The notes below the pieces were generated by a model. That model was given only the letters and a program-made list of their open reading frames with translations, did not search any database and was not told the DNA's origin. Made by a program: the position numbers and the translations under genes. A DNA stretch of 64,000 nt from Fistularia commersonii (taxonomy: Eukaryota > Chordata > Actinopteri > Syngnathiformes > Fistulariidae). This document shows positions 1-10,139 of this stretch, one piece after another (position 1 is the stretch's first letter; every line of letters begins with the position of its first letter). The stretch is from assembly GCA_037954325.1 (NCBI GenBank), contig JBBMNZ010000013.1:4355501-4419500 (forward strand). Direction: 5' to 3'.

Positions 1-888
1 TCCTATTGATTAGGCTGAAGAAACATTTCATTTTTAAAAGCTAATTTACATATGCCAAGAAATTCAGTGTAATATACATGTTCCTAATGCAGTGCTCCTT
101 TAAGGGGGGGGACACTTGCAATATGACTAAATATATATTGTATATCTACAGGTTCTCTATGTTGTAAACAATAAGCATCTCTTGACAGAGCTAATGATTT
201 TGTATAAGTTGGAGCATGCAGGGGATGTTAGAAATGAAGAAAGTTAATTAAATACTTTAAGGTTTTAGTGTCCTCGGCATCCCCACAACACTGGCTACTT
301 GTTTTATTGTACGTTCCGAATGCATTGCATAATTTTTGTGCCCAGTGGACCCTCAGATTTTTTTTTGTAATTCGGTTCTCGCGATTTATCATTCTTTAGC
401 GTTTTTTTTTTCCCCATCATGAAAAAGCCATATTCTAGACAAGGATAGTAAAACTGAACTAAAATAAATAAAATATGAGATCTCCTTTGCTGAACAAAGA
501 TACCCAGCATCGCGAACCCTAAGTAGAGTAGACCGGTACTTGGCACGCTATTGGCTGATATTGGCAGACACTGGCTATTGGCTGATTGGGTGAGCATGTG
601 ATTCCATTCCTCATGGTGATTGGTTGATAGAGAGAAGCAATACCCCACGTGTATAGACATTACAATATAGGTTACAATTATGCAAAAATATTAAGTGTAC
701 TTTATAAGAGTGTGGGAATACAGTCGATGGTGGGTGGATAACCAATTGCAGGAGGTTTGTAAAGCGCTAATATATCTATAAATACCATCAAAATCATCAC
801 GTCACTACTTTTCGAGGGGTCTTGGAACGTAACTCCCGCGTAAAGTAAGGGTACAGAAAAGGGTACAAAAAAAGAGCAAAACACTGAC
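1..888. other. JAKMIP1 intron, partial; no exon seen
   Basis: This is AT-rich intronic sequence on the 3' side (in gene orientation) of the last visible JAKMIP1 exon. I looked on the minus strand for the next expected coiled-coil exon and saw no open frame with splice signals. The rest of the gene should lie to the left of the window. Confidence 0.6.
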
Positions 889-3800
889 CTGCGCGAGTTC
901 GTCGATGATGCTACGTTGCTCGGCAACCTGCAGCTTGAGGAACTCCACCTCCTGCTCCTCGTGAGCGTGGCTGAGATCGGTCAGCGAGCTCGGCCGCTTC
1001 AGCTGGGGTTGACCGCTTTGCTGTTGTGAAGGAGGGCGCGACGAGGAGCTTTTTTCCTTCTAAAAAGGAAGACGATTGAAAATCCAAATGACGATTTTTC
1101 CAATAAACGCTTGCATTTTTATTTCATCCGCCCCCCCCTTACCATCTCGGCGTTCTCTCGACTCAGGAGCTTTAGTTTCTCCTCCATGCGCTGCAGTGTT
1201 TGCAGGAGGTCGTCGTTCTTTTTGGACAGACGTTTGTTCTTTTCAAACATGGGTTTCATTTGGCTCTCCGCCTCCCGCACACGCTTCAACTAGGCGAAAA
1301 AAAAAAAAAAACAGCAAAGTTAACAACTTTTCCTCAAGTTTTTTTTTTTTCATTAGTCCAGTATTAGTGTGTTTATTTGTGCATTTGTTAGCCGAGGTCA
1401 GTGGTCCCCAAACTACGGCCCGGGGGCCGGATACGGCCCGCCTCCACATTTTGCCCGGCCCCTGAACAACACCAGAGATGCATTATAATTTTTTTTTTTC
1501 ATTCTGGCCACATGCATAAAACATGACATTCTATTCCACCCTTCTGCAGTCTGTGCCTTATCTGAAACCCCTCCCTCAAAAAAATAAATCCTGGACAAAC
1601 CTCTGTCAAATAACACGAAATAATGGCGAAAAGATTAGGTAAGGGAAAATAGATTCAGATTGCAGGGTGTTTAACCTGCAGTGGACAAACGATTATTTTT
1701 TTACCAATTCAAAGAAGAAGCTGTTTGTCTCATCTGTCAAGAGACAGACATTATTTTATCATTATTATTATTACAATACATTATACATTATTATAGACAA
1801 AGATATTATTCACTAATAATGTTATTATTTATTCTCTGATTTTTTTTTATTTTCTGTCAAGATCCCAGAAAGGGTTCATTTTTGATTATGCGTGGCTTTC
1901 TGGAAAACAAGAAATGTTTACATTTAGACACCTCCGCAATCGTCACACTTTTCCCGCCCCCCCCATCGGAGAAGGGAAAAAGTTTGGGGACCCCTGCCGT
2001 GGGTAAACCTATGCACAGTTCCTCACTAGTTCATTCCTCTCGTCGGCCAGCAGAGCGTTCCTGTCCTCGAGTTTCCTGATCACGGAGTGGAGCTCGGCTA
2101 TCTTCAGCTGGAACCTCCTCATATCGCGCTCCTCTACTTCCTGGGGAGCAGGGGGGAGAGGGGAAGAGGAGGAGGAGGACAAAAACTGAAAAAGGGGAAA
2201 GCATGCAGGCGCGCAGGTAATGGGAGTTAATGGGAAAAGGAAGTAATGGGGTGGAAGAATGAGCTGAAATTATACTTTGAAATGGTGAAGATATGAGATT
2301 CATGTTCTGGTGTTTAGATGCGCAACAGAAAGATTGAATCCCCTTGCTAATTTGCTTTTTTTTTTGTAACGACAAATGCTTTTTTTTTTTTTTTATATGT
2401 GTATCAATTGACTTTACAATTTATTCTCTAGTAATTTTAGAAATAACCAAACAATCCTGACAAAGAAAAAAATGAAAGGTTACTCAAGTTGCGACAGTTT
2501 TCAGGAATAATTCAAATAAACAAAGTAAATTTTACTTAGCCCATGGGGGTTCAACCGTTTTGCAAAGAGGGCCATATTTGGTGGGGTGAAAATGTGTGAC
2601 GGGCGACCATTCAGCTTGACATTCTTTTTATTATTCTTTTATTTCATTAATGTTTTTTTTTATTGCAAATGGCATACTTTTCATGTCTTAACACAGAACA
2701 CAAATCAAAATTTTTAACAAAAAACACTCATAAAAATGGGTAAAAGGTCTGTCTGGAAAGCTAAAAAACATATCTAGGTTCATTTGATATAAATAATATA
2801 AATAAACATAAATAAAATGATGAATAACTACCGACAAATGCTCACTATGAACTTCCAAATTCAAAACATATTAATAGGAAAATAACAGTAACAGTGATAT
2901 TATTCCAAAGTACCAAACATTAAGGGCCATCTGAATCCTTGTGTTACTCATTTTCAAAAAGAAGAAATGCAGTGTTTTCATTATTTCAATTTTAGACTTC
3001 GATCAAAGATACAAAAAAAGAAAAACAGGCAGCCGTACCGAATTACATTTTATTATTGATTTTATGACAAACGCATCGGGCCGGTGTAAATTTGAACACG
3101 GGCCGCGTTTGGCCCGCGGGCCGGACCTTGGGTATGCCTGACTTAACCATTAGCTATTCTATTTAATTTAATGTTTGTTTGTTTGTTTTATTTCAAAAGT
3201 AATAATAATAGTATCAGGCAAACTTTTTTAATCATTATTATTTATTTATGTACGCAATTTTATTTTATTATAGTATTTTTGAATCTATATTTTAAATTTG
3301 AAAATCAACACAGCTCTCCAAAAGGTTCCCAACACCTACTTAGGAAACATCTGACGTAGAGCACAACAACGACAACAACAACAACATACCGCCAACGATT
3401 GATGATGCTCATTGTTAAATAAGCTACTATTCCAACAAGGGATGCAGAAATGTTCAGATTTATCGCGAAACGTCATGAAGGTACCTGGTTGTTGAGCGGG
3501 TCGCTGTTGTCCCCGAGTCCGGGAACCACCTCCCTCTTTGGGCTGCCGTGGTTGTGTCTCTCAGCCTCTCGTACTTGACCCAGCTGTTCGTCCAGGGCTT
3601 CCTTCTGAAGCTGGAGCTTCTGAGTGTATCCAGCTTGCAACCCCAGCTCCCTCTCCAGGGCGCAAACCACCCGGTCCTTCGCTTTCAGCTCATCCATCTA
3701 CCATTTCACAGGGTTCGGAAAAAAAAAAAAAAAAAAAAAGGGTGTTGGAATATTAGCCGGTGGATGATCGGTAACAGACATTTCCGAACACATTCAAAAC

Positions 3801-4240
3801 AAATGTCGTATATCCACTAGATCGTTCTACAATCAAATTCCTGCAAATAAATGTGAAATTCAATCATATATTATGTTCTCTTTACAACCCAAGGCATTCA
3901 TTTGGTCTCACAAGCAGTAAAGTTCCACAATCCACAATGAAAAAATTCAACATCTGCTGTAAACAATGCATTTACTTTCCTGTTTTGGTGTTAAGATGCC
4001 TGCTCTACATTATTCACAGATATCTTTGGCAATTCACTTTTTCCACTCAGACGTGTTTTCCTACTTCATACCGGGGGTTTCCAAATAGTAACTTCAGTGA
4101 AAACAGAGACCGCAGTATTTTCAAATGGTAAATAGTCTCCACTTATATAGCACTTCAATCACATTGCGGTTGTAAAGCGCTTCGCACTTGATTGTACTCG
4201 CTTATTCTCCAACACACACACACATGCACACACACAAACT

Positions 4241-4271
<31 letters not shown>

Positions 4272-7200
4272 GGCTGCCGTGCAAGGCAGGAGGAGTCGGG
4301 GATAGAACCCAAAACTTTCCGGTCTTAACGCATACAAACAAAATGTGAGGCATTACTTATGATGACTAATGGAATTAATGGCATTAATTATCTCTCGGTT
4401 TCTAAAAAAAATCTTTTGAAACACCCAAGAGGGGATAACAGTTGCTCCTAATCTATTTCATTGTGATTGCTTATTCTACGGCATGACGAACACACGGGAA
4501 AAAAAGAATAGAAAAATCACATAATTTTCGCCTAAATTGCATCTCATCGGACGTCAAACTCATTTTAACCGAGGGCCACATCAGCCTAATGGTTGCCTTC
4601 CAAGGGCCACATGTAACAGTAACAGTATATATGTAATCAAATGTAAAATAAATTAAGCTACCTCTTAATATAATAATTAAATAACTGAAGTTATTACTCA
4701 TTCAAATCCAAATTGCAATGCATTTGCATTGATGTAAAAAAAAAAAATATGTTTACTAGTTGCAAGCTAGCTTTCACTGCTGCAGTGCTTTTGGATGCAG
4801 CTTTCGTGAACACATTCTGCCGCCATCGTAAGTTTGGCTTTTAATTCTTGGACAATTTGTGGTTTTTCTTGAAGGCTAACTGTAACATACTTGTTTGGCG
4901 TCAAAACACCGAAGTAGATTGTACTCTTGGACAACCGACACTGCCTCCTAAAACAAACGAAATGACGCTTTTTTCTCCTCGAAACACAAACATGTATCCG
5001 CCTTCCATTTGCATCAACTTGTCTCTTCCTGGACATTTAGGGATCATTTATATTTCTCAGTTCCACTTGTTGAAAATGGCATTGATGTGGATATAGTGCG
5101 ATCTAACAGCGGGATGCCGTCGCTTGGCGGGTAACATGATCAGGAATTGTGGGAAATGTAGTTTATGGTCAATGCACGCCTTTGACTTGTTTATTTGAAG
5201 ACGATCAGACTTTTTAAGACGTTCTTGCGGGCCACATAAAACAACGTGGCGGGCTGCAATTGGCCCGCGGACCTTGAGTTTGTCTTGTAGTACAAGAGAT
5301 AGTCAGAAAAAAACTAAAATGTGCAGAAATTAGCCTATAAGCATCCATAAAATTCCAGGGGGATAGAGCTGGAACCAAGCGAGAGGAAAGATGCTGGTGT
5401 AACGGGAGCCACTGGTCTAAGTCCAATTAAAAATATGTAAAGAAATACAGTATTGTTACACTTTATAGCTTATATGTATTTCTTGTTCTCGCCTTTTTTT
5501 TTTTTTTTTTTTTACTGTTTAACTGTTTATACAATTTTCTACTATTATATATTATTCTTATGTTTCGCTTGTAACTCTGGCACAACAATTTCCTTCAGGA
5601 TAAACAAAGTTGTTCTTGTTCTTTGTCTTATTCTTATTGCAAAAGCTATCCAAACAAGAGAAAAATATATAAATCTCACTTCAGGGGAATCATCTTCCTC
5701 TATGTATCCTTTTCTCTCACACCACTAACTCCAAAAAATGGGTCATTTAATAGGAGATCTACGCTGTGGGGAGGACATGACAAGTTTTATTTTTGCAACG
5801 GGCCACAGATTACCGTGACCACACGCTGCATCTGCTTTTAATGTGAACCTATAATTACGGGATGCTTTTGCTTTTTTAAAAAAAAGCTGTCACTCTACGT
5901 TATAGTTTCAAACTGATGACCCATTAAATAAAACTTTTTATTATTTCTATTAAAAACCGATGAGTCAAATTATCTTCTGTGCATTTAGCGTCGAGGGAAT
6001 GTTACCCTTTGCTGCGCAGTACGACGTTTTATCAGCCGTAGTGGCTATTTTGATTCCATATTAAACATTATGGGGTGTCTTTCCAGCAACGTGAGGCCTC
6101 ACCAGTCGGCGGATGTCTCGCTCGCAGTCGCGTTTGATACGATGCACCTCGTCCTGGTGCTGCTGGTAAGCCATCCGGAGATCGGCCGCTTTTGCTTTAT
6201 CGGCTTGCAGAGCGTTAGCCAGGGCCTCCTCCGCCTGCTTCCTGGCCATTTTCTGTTCTTGAATCTAAGTGACCCCGTGAATGCGGAGACAAAAGAAAAG
6301 AAAAAAAAAAAACAAAGAGCGGGTGATATTCGGGCATTTTCAATCACTGCTCCCATTTTAACAGCTACAAAGATAGATGTTTGACTTGGAAGGTTACAGT
6401 TAAACAATAGCTTGGCAACAAGAGACTCCGAACCGCTTCCTGTTTTTCCAGCAGCGGAGTTTACAGAGGTAAATATTAATAGATACACACATGCACACAT
6501 ATGTGCGCTCACTTAGGGGTTTGGTAATACCAAAAATAGTTTTGTTTTCATCCAAAAAAAAAAAAAAAAAAAAGAAAACAAACAAAATGTAATAGAACAA
6601 AACAAACCCATAACAGGAAACTTTATATTTCAATGATTGTTTTTTTTTAAAACATGCCGCAGTGTGTTAAACAGTAGAAAGCATTTGAATAAGCATTTCT
6701 TGCTGTTATTACATAATAATAATTTTTTTTTTTTACATTCATCCATATACCAACATACCTCCTGCTGTAACTTTAGCCTCTCGCCATCGAAAGCTCTCCG
6801 TGCTTCTTCCCGAGCCTCGCTGAGAAGCGCATTTTTGAGTTTGTCTGCGGCTCCATCCCTCAGTGCGTTCACCAGACCCTGCAGCCGCTGCACTTCGGTT
6901 TCCCGGATCTTTATGGTCCTGGCCAGTTCGGCTTCATGCTGGCGGACCAGGGCTTCGCGCGCAGCCGCGATCTCACGCAACTTCTCCTCGTGGAGTTTGG
7001 CGCGCAGGTCCGTTATCGCCACGGCGTGTTTGTGCTGCTCGAGCTCGCGAGCCTGCCGCTGCTCCTGGAGACGCTCGCGAAGCTTACACACCTGAAACAG
7101 CGACACAACGCGTCGGTATAAGCATCCCGAGCGCTCCGGCATGTTCAGACCTGCCGGGACTTTTAAACCGCATCTAAAAATAATAAAAAAAGGCTTAAAC

Positions 7201-9997
7201 GATCAGGTGAAAATGCAAGCGTAAAGAGAAATGTGCGCGCGTTCAAAAGGGAGAGCCGCGTTCTGAAGAGAAAGTGTTCGTAGCATTAAAAATTAAAAAA
7301 ATGTAAAAAAAAATGAAAATACGTTGCCACGCTGCAGGGCTACTTTTTTTTTTTTTTTTTGGCTTTAATACTTGGAGAGAGAAAATCCTAATATAAATGT
7401 TATTTTCCCCTTATTTAGCTGAAATCTTGTGCTAATGTCTCACACCTACCAAAAGGTGGCAACAACGCATCTAAAAGGGGTTTGAAAACCATCAGCAAAA
7501 ACAGGAGATGTTTTCCTTTTTTAAAACATCACTTCAGGCAGGCTGTCGGTCTCTAGATCCTTTTTTTCGCCAAAATAGATCTAACTGAAAATGTCTAAAA
7601 TATATTTTTTTCCCCCTCCATCGGTAGTTCCTCCAATAACAAACCTGTACCTGTTTGTATAAATCCAATGTAATGTTCCGCGTAATGCCGCACGGAATTT
7701 TGTAGATTTTATTTATTCCCTGAGCATGAATCCTACACTTGCAAATTAAAAGTGAAAAATATATATATTTATACGTCAGACCTCCACACATCACGATGCA
7801 AAGGGAGAGCGCTATGCATTCATGAAGGACTGAACCAAACAGTTTCAGCCGCTCCCATCAGGCAGGCGGTTGAGGAGCATTCAGAGTAAAACCACCCGGG
7901 GTTCAGAAACAGCTTCTTCCCGGAACCTGTAAGACTGCTAAACTCAAGCCACGCTCTGTAGACTCCCTCACACACACACACACATTTATATTCTCACACA
8001 CACGCTCTCTGTCCCTCTGTCGACCTGCACTGCAGACACCTTAAACCAGGGGTTTCAAACTTTCACCGAAGGCCACATTACCATAATAGTCTCCCTCAAA
8101 GGGCCACATATAATAGTAACAGTATAAATGTAACCATATGTAATGTAAAATAAATATAACTACCCCTTAATGTTAAATAACTGAATATATTTCTCATTTC
8201 CACTTGCATTGATGTGGATTCGCTGATGTGGATTAAGGATGAAGTTTATGGTCAACTTACGTGTCTGATTAATTTATTTTAAGACGGTCGAAACTTTTAA
8301 GATTATAATGGATTATTATTATTGTTATTGCGGCCGCATAAAATGACACGGCGTGCCACGTTTGGCCCGCGGGCCTTGAGTTTGACACGTGCTTTAAACA
8401 AGCAGCAATACTTTACCATCATCGGGACAATAATAATACAAAATGACCTCCTTGCTTCACGGGTAAATTTACTACCAACATGGCACTCTTAGTTGTTTAC
8501 ATGTTCACATTTTGCTATTATTATTCGTTTTTAGCTCTTCTATTTTTTTTACTTTTTATTTTATGGCTTGGATAAACATTTCTTACCGCATACTGTAAGT
8601 TGTGCTGCTTGACAAGAAAAGTTCCTTGAATCCTTGAATATTTAGAGTTGTGTGATTTGAAGAGCAAAACAATTTGCAGTCAAATGTGAACTATCTTGAT
8701 TTGAACGTCAATCTCAAAAAGTTGAATATTCATGTGACTGTCTTACAGCTGCTGTTGATGTTATTGTTACTATAAATAGCAAACAACAAATACTGCTGAA
8801 AACCTCTTGTTTCACTTAATATGTGTAATATGTGTGACTTGAGATGTATAAAAATTTGTGAAATATCTTGATTTGAAAGCCAATTCAAAAATATTCATAT
8901 GTGACTGTTCATTGGCTGCTATTGATGTTATTGTTACTATAAATAGCATAACAACAAATACTGTTGAAAACCTCCAGTTTGACCTGCCTATGTGTGATTT
9001 AAGGAGTAAAAATATTCGCAGTTTTATCTGAACTTTCTTGATTCGAAAGCCAATGTTAAAATGTTGAATATTCATGTGACTGTCTTATAGCTGCTATTGA
9101 CATTATTGTTACTATAAATAGCATAACAACAAATACTACTGAAAACCTCTGGTTTCACCTAATATGTGTAATATGTGTGACTAGAGAAGTATAAAAATTG
9201 TGAAATATCTTGATTTGAGAGCCAATTTAAAAATGTTGAATACTCATATGTGACTGTTCATTAGCTGCTATTGATGTTATTGTTACTATAAATAGCATAA
9301 CAACAAATACTGTTGAAAACCTTCAGTTTCACCTGCCTATGTGTGATTTGAGGAGTAAAAAGTGCAGTCTAATGTGAAATATCTTGATTTGAAAGCCAAT
9401 TTAAAAAAGGTTGAATATACATATGTGACTATTCATTAGCTGCTATCGAGGTTATTGTTACTATAAATAGCATAAGAACAAATACTGCTGAAAACCTCCA
9501 GTTTCACCTGCCTATGTGTGATTTAAGGAGTAAAACAAATTGCAATCAAATGTGAAATATCTTGATTTGAACGCCAATCTTAAAATGTTGAATATTCATG
9601 TGACTGTCTTATAGCTGCTATTGATGTCATTGTTACTATAAATAGCATAACAACAAATACTGCTGAAAACCTCCAGTTCACCTGCCTATGTGTGATTTAA
9701 GGAGTAAAAAGTGCAGTCTAATGTGAAATATCTTGATTTGAAAGCCAATTTAAAAAAGGTTGAATATACATATGTGACTATTCATTAGCTGCTATTGAGG
9801 TTATTGTTACTATAAATAGCATAACCTTCATCCACCCTCACCTTGCCACGCTCTTGCTGCAGCTCAATTTGGACATCCATGATTTTGCTCCTCAATTCTT
9901 CGTTGGTGGCCGGCGCCGAATCAGCCATCGCCTCCGACTTCTCCGGCTTCCTTCCCTTTTTAGGGGGCGGGGCCGCAGGGGGCGCGGCCGATGACAT
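889..9997 (-). CDS. jakmip1: JAKMIP1, Janus kinase and microtubule interacting protein 1 (5' part, seven coding exons)
   Basis: Coding exons in transcript order are 9842-9997, 6759-7091, 6103-6264, 3485-3697, 2027-2140, 1143-1289 and 889-1059. All are multiples of three and are joined at GT-AG sites in phase 0, giving 432 residues before the window ends. The start is the ATG at 9995-9997 (MSSAAPP...). The product is almost entirely heptad-rich coiled coil. Family signatures include NEELRSKIMDVQIELQQE (residues 32-49), KLRERLQ (55-61), EEARRAFDGERL, ADKAKAADLR, HRIKRDCERDIRRL, KEALDEQL, SPKRE, RRFQLKIAELHSVIRKLEDR, SKKNDDLLQTLQRMEEKL and SLTDLSHAHEEQEVEFLKLQ. In mammals this protein binds JAK kinases, microtubules and GABA-B receptor mRNA or complexes, mainly in neurons. 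JAKMIP2 and JAKMIP3 are close relatives; the choice of JAKMIP1 rests on sequence plus the WFS1-PPP2R2C neighbourhood. An Ala/Pro-rich insertion of about 10 residues precedes the KKGRKPEK motif. The C-terminal half is not in the window. Confidence 0.93.
1399..1996. mobile_element. hAT-like non-autonomous transposon in a JAKMIP1 intron
   Basis: The ends are inverted repeats: CAGTGGTCCCCAAACT at the left and AGTTTGGGGACCCCTG at the right. The interior is AT-rich with no open frame. The flanking 8-mers (gccgaggt and gccgtggg, allowing one base of end uncertainty) agree at 6 of 8 positions, as expected for an old hAT target duplication. The right end lies about 30 bp from the splice donor of the exon at 2027-2140, and the element makes up most of that 737-bp intron. 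Confidence 0.8.
2542..3140. mobile_element. hAT-like non-autonomous transposon with readable 8-bp target duplication
   Basis: The element is flanked by acttagcc (2534-2541) and acttaacc (3141-3148), which match at 7 of 8 positions. It starts catggggg and ends tatgcctg. GGCC/GGCCCGCGGG-rich subterminal sequence surrounds an AT-rich core without a coding frame. This is the 'gggccac...tttggcccgcgggcc' style of element common in fish genomes. It lies in the JAKMIP1 intron between exons 2027-2140 and 3485-3697. Confidence 0.75.
4125..4345 (-). repeat. Dispersed fish repeat containing a CA microsatellite
   Basis: The block reads 'cacttatatagcacttcaatcac...gtaaagcgcttcgcac...' and ends 'ctgccgtgcaaggcagg...gggatagaaccc'. 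This pattern is familiar from many fish intergenic repeats. A (CA)n tract fills 4211-4271. No coding potential is seen. The orientation is uncertain. Confidence 0.55.
4548..5284. mobile_element. hAT-like element, long family member
   Basis: The left end contains gacgtcaaactcattt and 'gggccacat'. The right end contains 'cgggccacataaa', 'ggcccgcgg' and 'ccttgagtttg'. The interior around 4770-5100 is homologous to 36660-36960 (shared gcagctttcgtgaacac / gcggctttcgtgaacac and cattctgccgcc). The subterminal stretch near 5150-5220 matches 8245-8290 and 37040-37100. The exact ends and target duplication are unclear. Confidence 0.65.
5515..5640 (+). repeat. LINE 3' tail fragment
   Basis: The sequence 'aactctggcacaacaatttccttc' followed by a 'gataaacaaagttgttctt' stretch matches 33035-33075 on the same strand and 43000-43060 in reverse. 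Shared 3' tails of this kind mark 5'-truncated non-LTR retrotransposon copies of one family. No reverse transcriptase frame remains. Confidence 0.55.
7825..8660 (+). mobile_element. 5'-truncated LINE copy, interrupted by a hAT-like element
   Basis: Positions 7845-7950 resemble the decayed end of a fish LINE reverse-transcriptase frame and its downstream part ('ccatcaggcaggcggttgag', 'cagcttcttcccggaacctg', 'agactgctaaactc'). This is followed by a CA tract and an AT-rich tail that ends with 'aagttccttgaatccttgaat'. The copy is split by the insertion at 8047-8391. It carries frame breaks and cannot be functional. Confidence 0.6.
8047..8391. mobile_element. Short hAT-like element nested in the LINE tail
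   Basis: The element starts caggggtttcaaactt and ends gagtttgacacgtg, so the ends are imperfect inverted repeats. It is flanked by ccttaaac (8039-8046) and ctttaaac (8392-8399), which match at 7 of 8 positions. It shares subterminal sequence with 4548-5284 and 36466-37165 but lacks their middle, so it is an internally deleted member. Confidence 0.78.
8690..9822. repeat. Tandem satellite, seven units of about 174 bp
   Basis: The decamer ctataaatag occurs at 8770, 8937, 9112, 9286, 9461, 9636 and 9810, so spacing is 167, 175, 174, 175, 175 and 174 bp. Each unit also carries 'aacaacaaatactgctgaaaacctc', 'tgtgaaatatcttgatttga' and 'catatgtgactgttcatt' style blocks. Units fall into two types: one with 'gactgtcttayagctgct', the other with 'gactrttcattrgctgct'. 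The order is A-B-A-B-B-A-B. The array lies in the first coding intron of JAKMIP1 and stops about 20 bp from the donor of the first coding exon. Confidence 0.92.
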
Positions 9998-10131
9998 CGC
10001 ACTCTGCCCGACCAATCAGGGCAGACATAGAGAGCCAGGTGTGTCGTAACGGAGGAACGTATTAGTCGCCGCTCCTCATCCCTGCAAGGCTTGCACGGCA
10101 CGGCGTCGTCACTGGCGAGGCTACATCATTG
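9998..10131 (-). other. jakmip1: JAKMIP1 5' untranslated part of the first coding exon (tentative)
   Basis: Upstream of the ATG on the minus strand, a candidate splice acceptor (tgcag followed by caatgatg) places the exon edge near 10131. The sequence between is GC-rich compared with the intron. The boundary is inferred from the acceptor pattern only. Confidence 0.4.
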
Positions 10132-10139
10132 CTGCAGGA

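Noticed and set aside
4767..5036. Shared frame fragments (CVHES...) in two hAT-like copies
   Set aside because: The fragments at 4767-5036 and 36650-36880 are homologous DNA, but neither shows a transposase motif and both have stops and shifts. I do not call a coding sequence.
8690..9822. Regularly spaced repeats that might suggest a CRISPR array
   Set aside because: The whole 174-bp unit is repeated with no variable spacers, and the DNA is from a vertebrate. It is a satellite.
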